A stretch of DNA of 64,000 nt from Maribacter halichondriae (GTDB taxonomy: Bacteria > Bacteroidota > Bacteroidia > Flavobacteriales > Flavobacteriaceae): assembly GCF_027474825.1 (NCBI RefSeq), contig NZ_CP107030.1, positions 1,357,001 through 1,421,000 on the forward strand. The letters are read 5' to 3'. Every line of letters begins with the position of its first letter. Position 1 is the first letter of the stretch. The notes beneath the pieces are model-generated. The model searched no databases and had not been told where the DNA came from. It was given only the letters and a program-made list of their open reading frames with translations. Shown piece after piece: positions 1-10,159 of the stretch. The position numbers and the translations under genes are program-made.

Positions 1-72
1 AATTTTAATAAAAGTAAAAAGCTTTTCTTTTTTGATACTTCTCCAAGCTATTTTTAGATGATTATTAAACAT
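1..72 (-). CDS. FtsX/MacB-family ABC permease, N-terminus only (cut by window edge)
   Basis: The reverse strand from 72 to the window edge is open for 24 codons and begins MFNNHLKIAWRSIKKEKLF, the N-terminal amphipathic signature shared by all the permeases to its right (MFKNYLKIAWRN). It lies 19 bp downstream of the stop of the permease at 92-2491 and in the same direction, so it is the ninth member of the array. The array may continue outside the window. Only the cytoplasmic N-terminus before the first membrane segment is visible, so nothing can be said about its extracytoplasmic domain. Confidence 0.8.
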   Translation of the reverse strand, partial: MFNNHLKIAWRSIKKEKLFTFIKI

Positions 73-91
73 GATTTTTGATTGATTTTTA

Positions 92-2491
92 CTACTCATC
101 CCTCAGCGCCTTTACCGGGTTCATGGTCGCCGCCCTAAAACTCTTCCAACCTATGGTTCCAAAAGCAATCACTAAGGTGACCACGGCGGCTAAGACAAAT
201 ATCCACCACTGCATATCGATGCGATATGCAAAATCCTGAAGCCATTTGTCCATTAAATAATAACCTAATGGAAAGGCAATAAAGAAGGATATGAATACCA
301 GTTTTAAAAAATCCTTGGAAAGCATGGCCATGATCTCAGGTACAGATGATCCCAAAACCTTTCGGATACCGATTTCCTTAAAACGTTGTTCGGCGGTAAA
401 AGTAACCAAGCCAAAAAGCCCTAGACATGCCACCAAAATGGTGAGCAGGGCAAAAATGTTTAACAATGCCCCCATTTTTTGTTCGGTTACATAGGTCTGA
501 CGATATGACTCATCTAGCAATGTGTAACTAAAAGCTTCCATGGTATTGAAACCGTTCCATAGTGTATTAGCATCTGCAATTAGTCCAGACATATCGGCCG
601 ATTTTGCTTTTATGATGAGTCCACCATAAGGAGCGTACATCATAAACAAAGGATCTATCGGTTGATGTAACGATTTGAAGTGAAAGTCTTTGATTACCCC
701 TATCACCGTTCTCGTACCTCCACTTTCAGTTATCACTTTACCCAAGGGGTTTTCACCAAGGCCTAATACTCTTACAGCCGTTTCGTTGATAATCACATTT
801 GTGGAATCGGCACCGAACTCTTTTGAAAAATTCCTTCCAGCAACCAACTGCATGCCCATAGTCGGTATGTAATTCTCGTCGATGTTATACACGGGCATTC
901 TTCTAACGAATTGACCATCTTTAGAAATCATTGTCTGATTATTATCGGAAAAACCGGCAGGGGCGAAAGCCGATTGCGAAATAGATTCCACTTTGGGGTT
1001 TTTAAGCAATTCATTTTTAAAAACCTCTTGGTCGCTGCCTAGTAGATATGCCTCTCGAATTACAAGCAATTGATCTCTTTCATAGCCGATATCCTTATTT
1101 TGGATATACTGCATCTGCTGGTTGACGATCAAGGTCGCTAATATCAACCCTGCGGAAATCACAAATTGAAATACCACCAAGCCACTACGAACCCCTTTAT
1201 TTGTATTGCCTCCCAAAAATTTATTTTTCAAGGCGCTTATGGGCTTGAAGGATGATAAAAAGAAAGCCGGATATCCGCCCGCCAAAAGGCTGATCAGAAA
1301 AGTAAGCAACAGCAACGCCAACAACACCGAAGGTCGTAACAAATAATCGATTTGCAATTCTTTGCCCGAAAGCTCATTATAGAATGGAAGTGATACCACA
1401 ACTAAAATTGCCGCCAGCAACATCGCCAAACAAGTGGCAATAAATGATTCGGACAAAAACTGATAACGTAGCTGTTTTTTGTTGGATCCCAAAACCTTTC
1501 TTATACCGACTTCCTTGGCCCTTTTGGCCGCCGTTGCCGTAGAAAGGTTCATGAAATTAATACAGGCAATCAATAACATAAAAAGCGCGACCGCGCTGAA
1601 AATATAGACATACTTAATGTCTCCCCCTTGCTCCAATTGGCTGTAGGAAGAATTATCGGAATATAAATGAATATCGGTAAGCGGGAAAATTCGAAACCCC
1701 AATTGATTTTCCTTGGTAAACTCTTCAAAGGGCACGCCCATTTCTTCCTGCATTTTGGATCCCATATATTTCTCCAAGATGTAGGGTAGCTTAGCTTCTA
1801 GGCTTTTAAAATCATATCCCTTTTTCAAAAGTAGATAGGTAAAGAAATCACCCTTGAACCAAGAATCGCTTTTAGCCTCTTCAAGTCCCTCTATGGACGC
1901 AAAAATGTCAAAATGGAAATGTGAATTTTTGGGGACTTCGTTTATGATCCCGGTAACTCTGAAAGGTTGTTCTTCATTATCTAGGTAAAACAATTTCCCT
2001 ATCGGATTCACAGCACCAAATAGTTTTTCAGCTTGGGTTTTTGTAATTACCGCGGTATTCGGCTCTTGAAGTGGCGATCTGGAATCACCATCAATAATCG
2101 GAAGCGTGAAGACATTAAAAAAGTTGGCGTCTACAAAGGCAAAGCGGTCTTCACCAAAAGACTGATTCTCAACAATAATCTTGGGCGTTCCGATATTTCG
2201 GATGCGGGTCGCGTCAAGCACTTCAGGGAATTCTTGTTTTAAAGTACGCCCTACGGGTGCCATTACCGCACCTTCCTTTATTTCTTCCCCATTGATCTTT
2301 GCCCTAAAAACCACATTGACAATCTCGTCAGCTTTTTCGTTATAGCGATCATAGCTAAGTTCATCGACTACAAAAAGCATGATAATCAAACAAGAGGCAA
2401 TGCCCAGTGCAAGTCCAACAATGTTTATCAAAAATATTCCCTTGTTCTTTAGAATATTGCGCCAAGCGATTTTTAGATAGTTTTTGAACAT
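92..2491 (-). CDS. MacB/FtsX-type ABC permease, array copy 1
   Basis: An inner-membrane permease of 799 residues with the two-FtsX layout: N-terminal membrane segment (about residues 20-43), MacB-type periplasmic core domain (about 50-240), three membrane segments, then a second half with one membrane segment, another periplasmic domain and three final membrane segments. Each half carries the coupling-helix-like motif GIRKVLGS (AKEVGIRKVLGSNKK in the first half, FKEIGIRKVLGSSVPE in the second). There is no nucleotide-binding domain, so it must use a separate ATPase; the only one in the locus is at 20096-20791. Its end NPVKALRDE differs slightly from the NPVKSLRTE of most siblings. The substrate is unknown. 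The family includes antibiotic, peptide and lipoprotein transporters. Confidence 0.88.
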   Translation of the reverse strand: MFKNYLKIAWRNILKNKGIFLINIVGLALGIASCLIIMLFVVDELSYDRYNEKADEIVNVVFRAKINGEEIKEGAVMAPVGRTLKQEFPEVLDATRIRNIGTPKIIVENQSFGEDRFAFVDANFFNVFTLPIIDGDSRSPLQEPNTAVITKTQAEKLFGAVNPIGKLFYLDNEEQPFRVTGIINEVPKNSHFHFDIFASIEGLEEAKSDSWFKGDFFTYLLLKKGYDFKSLEAKLPYILEKYMGSKMQEEMGVPFEEFTKENQLGFRIFPLTDIHLYSDNSSYSQLEQGGDIKYVYIFSAVALFMLLIACINFMNLSTATAAKRAKEVGIRKVLGSNKKQLRYQFLSESFIATCLAMLLAAILVVVSLPFYNELSGKELQIDYLLRPSVLLALLLLTFLISLLAGGYPAFFLSSFKPISALKNKFLGGNTNKGVRSGLVVFQFVISAGLILATLIVNQQMQYIQNKDIGYERDQLLVIREAYLLGSDQEVFKNELLKNPKVESISQSAFAPAGFSDNNQTMISKDGQFVRRMPVYNIDENYIPTMGMQLVAGRNFSKEFGADSTNVIINETAVRVLGLGENPLGKVITESGGTRTVIGVIKDFHFKSLHQPIDPLFMMYAPYGGLIIKAKSADMSGLIADANTLWNGFNTMEAFSYTLLDESYRQTYVTEQKMGALLNIFALLTILVACLGLFGLVTFTAEQRFKEIGIRKVLGSSVPEIMAMLSKDFLKLVFISFFIAFPLGYYLMDKWLQDFAYRIDMQWWIFVLAAVVTLVIAFGTIGWKSFRAATMNPVKALRDE

Positions 2492-2548
2492 GATTCTCGT
2501 TTTTTGATGCTTCGGCTATGCTCAGCACAAGTTGATGATTTTTCTATT

Positions 2549-4981
2549 TCATTCGGTACGCAAACTTTTTACAGGGTTGGCCAACGCCGACTTAACGGAT
2601 TGAAAACTTACCGTTAGCAGAGCGATTAATACAATAGCCAAAAATGGGAGTACGAAAAAAGCCCAATGCACATCGATTCGAAAGGCATAGCCTTGCAACC
2701 AATTGTGTATTGCAAACCATGCAATGGGAATCGAGATTAAAAATGCCAACACCAATAGCACGGCAAACTCCTTATACAACAATTTTAATATTCCCGGTAC
2801 CGATGCTCCTAACACCTTCCGAATTCCTATTTCTCTAGTACGTTGTAAAGTGGTAAAAGAAGCCAAGCCGAACAATCCTAAGCAAGCCACCAAAATGGCT
2901 AAGCCAGTAAAGAGACCGAATACCTTTCCGAACCTCTGGTCGGCTTGATACTGGTCATTGAAATGATCATCAAGAAAAAAGTATTCGTAGGTGTTGCCTG
3001 GAAAAAACTTGTCCCACTCTTGCTGTACTTGGGCTATCGTTTGTGCTACATCTTCTGAACTTTGTCTTATGGTGAAATATCCCCGAACATCAGGTATCAA
3101 TCGAAGAACCAAGGGTTCATAAGGCAAGCGAAGAGATTCTTGGTTGAAGTTTTCCGATACCCCAATGACCGTATATTGATTTCCCCAAAAATCAATCTGT
3201 TTGCCAATTGCCTCCTCCGGATTATTGAACCCTAATTGTGTGATTCCTGCCCGGTTAAAAATCACGGCTTCAGGATCAGTGCCGAACTCTTCTGAAAATG
3301 CCCGTCCGGCAATCATATTTAAACCGAATTGGTCTACATAGTCATAATCTACTCCAATAACACGATACTGTTTTCCTGCTGTTTCATCTTCTGAAACCAG
3401 TTTGATACCCCCTGCATTCCAGCTTACAGGTTGTCCTGGAACAGTGGTCGCCGCCGCAACGCTCTTTATTGCCGGGTATTGCAACAGGCTTGCTTTGAAC
3501 GAGGTCATTTGACTCAAATAGGTCGAATCTGCTACAACGGGAGGTACCACTACCAATGTCTTATCGATATTGAGCCCAAGGGATTGTTTCCGCATAAACT
3601 GTATCTGCTGATAAACGGTCAATGTACCTATCAATAAAAATAGGGAGGCCGCAAATTGAAAGATAACCAAGGATTTTCGCAAAAGGGCCCCTTGCTGAGT
3701 ACTGACCATTTTCCCTTTGAGTACTTCAACAGGTTTAAATCTCGACAGTACAAACGCTGGATAAGATCCCGAAAGCACAACTCCAATGGCAAAGAGTGAA
3801 ATCAACCCAATCCAAAAATTACTATTCAAGAGAAAGCCAGCTGATAGTTCTTGCCCGGAGATTTCATTGAAAAACGGAATAGAAACCGCCGTAAGACCTA
3901 AGGCAAGCACTAATGCCAAGCCATTGAATAAAAACGATTCAACAAAAAATTGAAAGATAAGTTGTTTGCGTTGCGAACCCACCGTTTTTCTAATGCCGAC
4001 TTCCTTTGCTCTACCAATGGCCCTTGCGGTTGCAAGATTGATATAATTGACCCAAGCGATTACGACAATAAAAAAGGCAATACCCAATAACAGATAAACC
4101 GTTTTGCCATCTCCATTGGGACTTGGCTCGAACATATAATTCGAATATAAATGTATATCAGAAAGTGGTTGTAATGTGTAAACCGCAGCACTGTTAGAAC
4201 TTTTAAATTCCTCTCCGGCCAACTCCTCGACCACGGGTATAAATTTAGATTCAACTTTGGTTGGATCTACACCTTGCTTAAGTTTTAAATAGGTAAGACA
4301 TCCATCTGAAAACCACCAAGTATCAGAATCGGCTTCAGGGTCTTGATTATTTTCAGCGAGAATCCGTTCCCGAAAAGTAATATATGATAAAAGAATATTG
4401 GGCTTTAATTGAGTGTTGATCGGCATGTCTTTAAATACACCTGTTATACGATATTCTGAGTTGGCATTAAATTTTATGGATTTCCCAATGACATCGGTCG
4501 AACCATATATTTTACGCGCCGTGGTCTCAGAAATTGCGGCGGTATTAGGCTCTTGAAAAACTGTGGTTTTGTCTCCTGATAGTAGTGGATAAGAAAAGAT
4601 ATTGAAAAAAGAAGTGCTCGAATAATATACCTCGTCAATTTTTAAGGTTTCTTCTCCTTTATCAATTACTACATCGCCGGTCGAAAAGACTTTGACATAG
4701 TCCTCTATTTCAGGTATGGCTTCTTTGAACTTGTTGCCAACGGCAAAAGCCCCCGCAGCCCATTCGGTAGTTAACACTCCGTTGTTATAACGATCTTGCT
4801 TTACGCGATATATTTGTTCTTTATCGGTGTGAAAATCTTCATAACTAAATTCGAAGGCCACATACTGCAATATCAGCACACATGCGGCAATGCCCAGGGC
4901 CAGCCCACCGATATTGATTGCAGAATATACTTTACTTTTTACTAGATTCCGCCAAGCGATTTTCAGATAGTTTTTGAACAT
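2549..4981 (-). CDS. MacB/FtsX-type ABC permease, array copy 2
   Basis: 810 residues, same two-FtsX architecture, starting MFKNYLKIAWRNLVKSKVY and ending NPVKSLRTE. Both halves retain the conserved IGIRK-type loop (AKEVGIRKTVGSQRKQ and TREIGIRKVLGASVPG). The first periplasmic domain (about residues 50-250) is acidic and shares little with the neighbouring copies, whereas the membrane parts are well conserved; this is the pattern expected if paralogues share an engine but differ in what they bind. It follows copy 3 with a 72-bp spacer and precedes copy 1 with a 57-bp spacer. The start lies after a leader (TCATCAAAAAACGAGAACC on the coding strand) that recurs before several other copies. Confidence 0.88.
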   Translation of the reverse strand: MFKNYLKIAWRNLVKSKVYSAINIGGLALGIAACVLILQYVAFEFSYEDFHTDKEQIYRVKQDRYNNGVLTTEWAAGAFAVGNKFKEAIPEIEDYVKVFSTGDVVIDKGEETLKIDEVYYSSTSFFNIFSYPLLSGDKTTVFQEPNTAAISETTARKIYGSTDVIGKSIKFNANSEYRITGVFKDMPINTQLKPNILLSYITFRERILAENNQDPEADSDTWWFSDGCLTYLKLKQGVDPTKVESKFIPVVEELAGEEFKSSNSAAVYTLQPLSDIHLYSNYMFEPSPNGDGKTVYLLLGIAFFIVVIAWVNYINLATARAIGRAKEVGIRKTVGSQRKQLIFQFFVESFLFNGLALVLALGLTAVSIPFFNEISGQELSAGFLLNSNFWIGLISLFAIGVVLSGSYPAFVLSRFKPVEVLKGKMVSTQQGALLRKSLVIFQFAASLFLLIGTLTVYQQIQFMRKQSLGLNIDKTLVVVPPVVADSTYLSQMTSFKASLLQYPAIKSVAAATTVPGQPVSWNAGGIKLVSEDETAGKQYRVIGVDYDYVDQFGLNMIAGRAFSEEFGTDPEAVIFNRAGITQLGFNNPEEAIGKQIDFWGNQYTVIGVSENFNQESLRLPYEPLVLRLIPDVRGYFTIRQSSEDVAQTIAQVQQEWDKFFPGNTYEYFFLDDHFNDQYQADQRFGKVFGLFTGLAILVACLGLFGLASFTTLQRTREIGIRKVLGASVPGILKLLYKEFAVLLVLAFLISIPIAWFAIHNWLQGYAFRIDVHWAFFVLPFLAIVLIALLTVSFQSVKSALANPVKSLRTE

Positions 4982-5053
4982 GGTTCTCGTTTTTTGATGA
5001 TGATATTTTTATGCTTACACCTTCCTCAGTCCCTCCTTATTAGGAGAGAAGTT

Positions 5054-7486
5054 TTATTCGGTACGCAAACTTTTTACGGGGTTTACGATAGCAGCCTTAA
5101 TACTTTGGTAGCTTACGGTAACAACGGCTACCACTACGGCCAAAAAGGTCGCTAAGGCAAATACGCCCCATCCAATTTCAATACGGAATGAGAAGTCTTC
5201 GAGCCATTTATTCATGACAAACCAACCAATGGGCAACGAAATGAGTATGGCGATGCCCACTAGTTTTAAAAAGTCGATCGTAAGTCGATATGATATTTGG
5301 CCTACACTTGCGCCCAGTACTTTTCTAACCCCGATTTCCTTGGTACGTTTTTGGGCATTGAAAGCTGCTAGACCGAAAAGACCGAGGCAGGCAATCAATA
5401 TGGACAGCAAGGTAAATACCATAAATATTTTACCCAATCGCTGTTCGGCCTCATAGGTAGTGTTGAACGAATCTTCCATAAAATTATAACTGAAAGGTTG
5501 TCCGGGTGCCATTTTGTTCCATACCCCTTCGATGTCGGCGATTGCATTCGAAAAATCTCCTGCTTCCAATCTTACCGCCATTAAACCCGTAGAATTCCCC
5601 AAGGTAATACTCAACGCCCCTATGTCTTCTCGGAGAGATTCAAAATGAAAATTTTTGACAACCCCGATAATCTTATAATACAAGGGGTCTTGTTCTCCAA
5701 AGTTGCGGGTAAGTCGCTTCCCTAATATTTCTTCGGGCTGCAAACCATAGACAGTAACAGCCGATTCGTTTAAAACTATCGCCGTGGAATCAGCGCCAAA
5801 TTGTCTGTCAAAAAAGCGACCGGCAACCATTTCCATATCTAAAGTGGATATATAATCATGGTCTACGTTCCATATTTGCATGTTGATGGAATTTTCTTGG
5901 CTCGCTTCTCCTTCCTGAAAAAAAGATGTATTGCTTCTTGATGAAGGCGTGGGCAGAAAACTGCTTAGCGATACATTTTTCACCTGACCCAATTGTTCCA
6001 CTTGTCCTTTAAAAGAAGCTACCTGATCCCCCATGGTAAATACGTCCTCAATGAGTACAACTTGATCTTTGCCAAAACCCAATTCTTTGTTCTGTATGAA
6101 ACTCAATTGTTGATAGACCACTAGCGTGCTAACAATTAAGAACACGGAAATAGCGAATTGAAAAACAACCAAAAAGTTTCTTATGTTACCCCCGCCTGCA
6201 CTACTACCAACACCTCCCTTGAGCACTTTTACGGGCACAAATCGGGACATAAAAAAAGCTGGATAAGAACCCGATAAGACACTTAGAACCGCTGCAGCCA
6301 CGAATAATACTGCCCAGAAAAACGGATTCGTAAACGGTATGGAAATGGCTTTTCCCGAAAGATCATTGAAATAAGGTGTGGCAATCGTCGCCAGAACTAT
6401 TGCAAACCCCAATGAAATGAGGGAAATCAAACCCGACTCCGTTAAAAACTGCCGTATCAATCCTGATTTATTGGAGCCTAATGTTTTTCTTATTCCCACC
6501 TCTTTTGCCCTTTTCAGGGAATGGGCGGTCGACAGGTTCATAAAATTGACGCTTGCCAACAAAATCAGGAACAACCCGATGAACGAAAGAATATACACGT
6601 TTTGAATGCTGCTGTTTGCACTTAACTCATAATCTTTATTAGAATAGAGGTGGATGTCTTTTAACGGAATCGTACTGTAGTTCAGATAATTACCTGAGGC
6701 TCTCAATTGTTCTTCCGTAATGCCGGGTAAAAAACGCTGGGCGTAGGGAATAATATAAGTTCCCAACATGGATTGTAGGGGAGCTTGAAAATCGGCAATA
6801 TCGGCACTGGGAATAAGTTTAATGAACGTAAAGAAATTATGGCTCGTCCATTCGTCATTCTGTGCCTCTTCATCACCTGCCATTGCTAGAAATACGCTAT
6901 GATTCCTAAGAAAGGAACTCTTGGGCATATCTTCCATCACTCCCGTTACGGTATAGGTATCGGTATTGTTCAACAACAGTTGTTGGCCCAGCGCCTTTTT
7001 TATTCCAAAATGTTTTTCGGCGGCCGTTCGGGTCATTACCAAAGTGTTCGGTTCTTTTAGAGCGGTCTTTATATCTCCCACCAAGAGTTCTAGACCGAAC
7101 ATGTCTAAGAACGTAGAATCGACGAAGGTAACCTGAGGTTCTTTTATATTTGCCTCCGTTCCACTTTTTCTAATAAGTGTACTCCCCAGATCCCGAAATC
7201 GAGTGGTGGTCTCTATTTGGGCAAAATCCTTTTCCATAGTCGCAGCCATGGGCGCCGATAGTTGTGCCGATTTACTCTCATTGCCACCAAACTTGATATC
7301 CACATTTATGCGATGAATTCTGTCAGCATCAGCGAACATGGTGTCAAAATTGAATTCATCGTAGATATACAATGAAATGAGCAAACCTCCTGCCATACCT
7401 ACAGCAAGCCCGAAGGTATTGAGGAAGGTAAAGAAGGGTTGTTTTTTAAGGCTTCGCCAAGCGATTTTTAGATGATTTTTGAACAT
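5054..7486 (-). CDS. MacB/FtsX-type ABC permease, array copy 3
   Basis: 810 residues. Its N-terminus (KKQPFFTFLNTFGLAVGMAG) and much of both periplasmic domains are nearly the same as those of copy 8 at 17580-20015, so these two form a recent paralogous pair separated by four other copies. FtsX motifs are AKEVGIRKTLGSNKSG and TKEIGVRKVLGASVGQ; the C-terminus is NPVKSLRTE. The interdomain linker is glycine/serine-rich (VGSSAGGGN near residue 430). The spacer before copy 4 is only 25 bp, so the two are almost certainly cotranscribed. A duplicate of this kind could be a dosage copy or have split substrate range with copy 8; the sequence cannot say which. Confidence 0.88.
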   Translation of the reverse strand: MFKNHLKIAWRSLKKQPFFTFLNTFGLAVGMAGGLLISLYIYDEFNFDTMFADADRIHRINVDIKFGGNESKSAQLSAPMAATMEKDFAQIETTTRFRDLGSTLIRKSGTEANIKEPQVTFVDSTFLDMFGLELLVGDIKTALKEPNTLVMTRTAAEKHFGIKKALGQQLLLNNTDTYTVTGVMEDMPKSSFLRNHSVFLAMAGDEEAQNDEWTSHNFFTFIKLIPSADIADFQAPLQSMLGTYIIPYAQRFLPGITEEQLRASGNYLNYSTIPLKDIHLYSNKDYELSANSSIQNVYILSFIGLFLILLASVNFMNLSTAHSLKRAKEVGIRKTLGSNKSGLIRQFLTESGLISLISLGFAIVLATIATPYFNDLSGKAISIPFTNPFFWAVLFVAAAVLSVLSGSYPAFFMSRFVPVKVLKGGVGSSAGGGNIRNFLVVFQFAISVFLIVSTLVVYQQLSFIQNKELGFGKDQVVLIEDVFTMGDQVASFKGQVEQLGQVKNVSLSSFLPTPSSRSNTSFFQEGEASQENSINMQIWNVDHDYISTLDMEMVAGRFFDRQFGADSTAIVLNESAVTVYGLQPEEILGKRLTRNFGEQDPLYYKIIGVVKNFHFESLREDIGALSITLGNSTGLMAVRLEAGDFSNAIADIEGVWNKMAPGQPFSYNFMEDSFNTTYEAEQRLGKIFMVFTLLSILIACLGLFGLAAFNAQKRTKEIGVRKVLGASVGQISYRLTIDFLKLVGIAILISLPIGWFVMNKWLEDFSFRIEIGWGVFALATFLAVVVAVVTVSYQSIKAAIVNPVKSLRTE

Positions 7487-7511
7487 GATTCTCGTTTTTT
7501 GATGATTATTT

Positions 7512-9905
7512 TCATTCAGTTCTCAAGATTTTAGCAGGATCTGTACGTGCCGCCTTAAATGTTTGAGATCCAATCATAAGAAAGGAAATTAGCAAGACTC
7601 CTAAAAAACCTGCCAATAACTCAGATATACCAATACCTTCATGGTACACGAAATTGTTCAGAACAACCTTGTCGAAAAGCAAGTAGGTCGCCGGGAGGGC
7701 AATACAGGCGGACAAAACCAATAAAGCCAAGAAATTTTTGCTCAATTGATAGACAAGATTTCCTTCGCCTGCACCAAGTACTTTGCGAATACTGATTTCC
7801 CGAAGCTTTGTTTCGGTCGTAAAAACTACCATCCCGAACAATCCTAAGGATGAGATACAGATAGCCAAGAACGATAGGAAGCCGATTACCTTGATTATCA
7901 TCGAAAACCCGCTATAGGCCTGTTCAATCTGGTCATCATAGAATTTTGCATCCAATTCATGAACATTATTGTCGAGTTCTTTCCAGATTTTCTCGATGCT
8001 GGTGAAAGTGCCAGGCCAATCCGTAGTACTGATTTTTGCATTGATATAATTATCCGGATTTGTTGAATAGCGCACGACCAATGGTTGAATAGCTTGTTCT
8101 GGCCGTTCGTAATGAAAATCCTTTAACACCCCGATTATAGTTAACTTCTTTCCATCAATAGTTACCATTTCATCTATTGCTTTGTTGACATCACCATTTC
8201 CTATATTATATTGCTTTAACAACTTTTCGTTTACGATTACCTCATTTTCCTGTGTGTCAATATTTTTGTTTCTAAAATTTTCTCCTGCAAGAAATACGTG
8301 TCCGTGCAAGGGTAAATAGTTGGCATCTACAACGTTTTGTTGTACGCTTATGGAGTCATTTTGATCCTTGTATTTTAGTTGAGTTCCATTTATATTGCCA
8401 AGGCTGGTAACGATACGTGATTGCGAAATTTCTTTTACTGCTGGTATTTTAGAAAGTTCTTCTACCAACAGGTCGGCTTTATTGCCTTGCAACCTTATGT
8501 TCAAGATGTTCTCTGTGGAAAAACCTAGATCGTACGCGATAAAACTTTTATATTGTGTATAACCAATAATCGTTGTGGTTATAAAAATGAGTGAAAACAC
8601 ATACTGAACAACTATTAAAGATTTGCGTAGGCTCACGCGATGAAATAGCTTTAGCGAAGTAATGCCCTTTAAGACCTGAAGTGCCTGAATTCGTGAAAAA
8701 AACAGTGCTGGAAATATACCGGCGATAATACCGATAAAAATAGCAAGCGCAATAAACCATAAAATGGTAACAAATGATAGGTCAAGAACCACAAGGCGAT
8801 TTATATATTCGTGGATGCCTACAAACTCTTCCCTTAAAAACAAAAATAATAACAACGCGAACCCCAGCGATATCAACGATATGACCACCGATTCGGTTAC
8901 GAACTGAAGTATTACTTGCCTTTTACCAGCACCTACCACTTTTCGAATTCCAACTTCCTTTGCACGTTTCAGAGCTCTGGCAATGGATAGATTCGTATAA
9001 TTAAAACATGCCGACAATAGAACGATGCAGGTCAAAGTTACAAGTACCCAAATAGCAATAGGGTCTAGACTAGGGCCTATTTCATTGACTTGTGAGCTGC
9101 CTATCGAGATTTCATTCAATGGCTGAAGGGACAAATCTATTTTTTGGCCCGTAAGGCCAATATTCTGTGATTTACTGAGTTCATCGATACTTGTCTGCAC
9201 TGATGAAATATTATGTTCCTCCGGAAGTAGCAAATACGTATAATTGTCGTAAAACGTACCCCAGCCCATAAAATCGCCATCATGGGTGGGTTTTTGGAGC
9301 TCAACGGTAGAAAAGGAAACTAACGCCCCGAAATCGAGATGCGATAGTTTGGGAATGTCCTTCATTATGCCCGTTACTTTATAGGTGAGACTGTCGAATT
9401 TGATTGTTTCCCCAAGCGCATTTGAATCTCCAAATAGTTTTTCGGAAGTTTTCTCGGTCAACACTATTGAAAAGGGTTCTTGTAAAGCAGTCTTGGAGTT
9501 ACCTTGCGTTAAGGGAAATGTAAAGACGTTCAAAAATGAATTGTCCGCCCATAATGCTTCCATGGGTATTTTACTATTCCCGATTTCCGCATCACCTCCG
9601 AACCCTCTTCGTATTATGGTCACGTCATCCACTCCCGGAACCGATTCCCTAATTTCGTAACCTGCTTTTACCGAAGTGGAAGCAAGGTTCATTACAAAAC
9701 CATTGGCATCTTGGTTCGATGTAGTTACTCGATAAATTCTGTCTTTGCTCTCATGAAAATTATCATAAGACAATAAGTCGGAAATAAAAGTAATCATCAA
9801 CAAGCCTACCGAAATACTGACGGCCAGACCAACAACATTTATGGCCGTAAACAACCTATGGCGAGCCATGCTTCGTAATGCGATTTTTAGATAGTTTTTT
9901 AACAT
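7512..9905 (-). CDS. MacB/FtsX-type ABC permease, array copy 4 (most divergent)
   Basis: 797 residues, start MLKNYLKIALRSMARHRLF. It is the most divergent member: the second coupling motif reads REISIRKVLGAGEGN, the C-terminus is DPAKILRTE, and the second periplasmic domain is polar and asparagine-rich. It is preceded by the only long gap in the array (254 bp, 9906-10159), which holds a copy of the regulatory module found upstream of the tolC-like gene. It therefore probably heads a second transcription unit containing copies 4, 3, 2, 1 and the edge copy. Two-FtsX topology and absence of an ATPase domain are as in its neighbours. Confidence 0.87.
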   Translation of the reverse strand: MLKNYLKIALRSMARHRLFTAINVVGLAVSISVGLLMITFISDLLSYDNFHESKDRIYRVTTSNQDANGFVMNLASTSVKAGYEIRESVPGVDDVTIIRRGFGGDAEIGNSKIPMEALWADNSFLNVFTFPLTQGNSKTALQEPFSIVLTEKTSEKLFGDSNALGETIKFDSLTYKVTGIMKDIPKLSHLDFGALVSFSTVELQKPTHDGDFMGWGTFYDNYTYLLLPEEHNISSVQTSIDELSKSQNIGLTGQKIDLSLQPLNEISIGSSQVNEIGPSLDPIAIWVLVTLTCIVLLSACFNYTNLSIARALKRAKEVGIRKVVGAGKRQVILQFVTESVVISLISLGFALLLFLFLREEFVGIHEYINRLVVLDLSFVTILWFIALAIFIGIIAGIFPALFFSRIQALQVLKGITSLKLFHRVSLRKSLIVVQYVFSLIFITTTIIGYTQYKSFIAYDLGFSTENILNIRLQGNKADLLVEELSKIPAVKEISQSRIVTSLGNINGTQLKYKDQNDSISVQQNVVDANYLPLHGHVFLAGENFRNKNIDTQENEVIVNEKLLKQYNIGNGDVNKAIDEMVTIDGKKLTIIGVLKDFHYERPEQAIQPLVVRYSTNPDNYINAKISTTDWPGTFTSIEKIWKELDNNVHELDAKFYDDQIEQAYSGFSMIIKVIGFLSFLAICISSLGLFGMVVFTTETKLREISIRKVLGAGEGNLVYQLSKNFLALLVLSACIALPATYLLFDKVVLNNFVYHEGIGISELLAGFLGVLLISFLMIGSQTFKAARTDPAKILRTE

Positions 9906-9972
9906 GGTTCTCGTTTTTCAATGATTCCTGGCTAGTTCGTTAAACGGCCTCATAGAAAGGGAATCGATTTTC

Positions 9973-10080
9973 ATGCCATGTTCACATTGTGCTGAAATTC
10001 AATTATTTAGAATCAAATTAGAAGAAAAAGACATGCCTAAGTGTAAAATATTTGGACAGAATTTGTACAATATATTTACA
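9973..10080 (-). promoter_or_regulatory. Internal promoter/enhancer module before permease copy 4
   Basis: In the 254-bp gap before copy 4 there is a 39-bp imperfect palindrome (10042-10080; arms TGTAAAATATTTGGACA and TGTACAATATATTTACA around a 5-bp spacer). ATGCCA (TGGCAT on the coding strand) begins exactly 69 bp before the palindrome, with GCTG at 9991. The module at 23545-23652 has the same elements at the same offsets (69 and 18). TGGCAT resembles the -24 box of a sigma-54 promoter, which fits the NtrC-type regulator in this locus, but a good -12 TTGC is missing. The placement 68 bp before the ATG of copy 4 suggests an internal start of transcription. Confidence 0.6.
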
Positions 10081-10159
10081 TAGTCCAAGCAATCCTTAAA
10101 AGGGTCTTGCATAAGAAACTCAAACCCCCGTATTTGGTAGGGGTGAATAAAAGAGAACG

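Noticed and set aside
5016..5046. Possible degenerate copy of the leuS palindrome (GCTTACACCTTCC...CTCCTTATTAGGAG)
   Set aside because: Only the hairpin CTCCT-TATT-AGGAG and a short GCTTAC start resemble the unit; the C-rich core is missing, so it may be another repeat family or chance.
9906..10159. Missing gene in the longest gap of the permease array
   Set aside because: No frame longer than a few dozen codons with plausible composition; the gap is better explained by the regulatory module.
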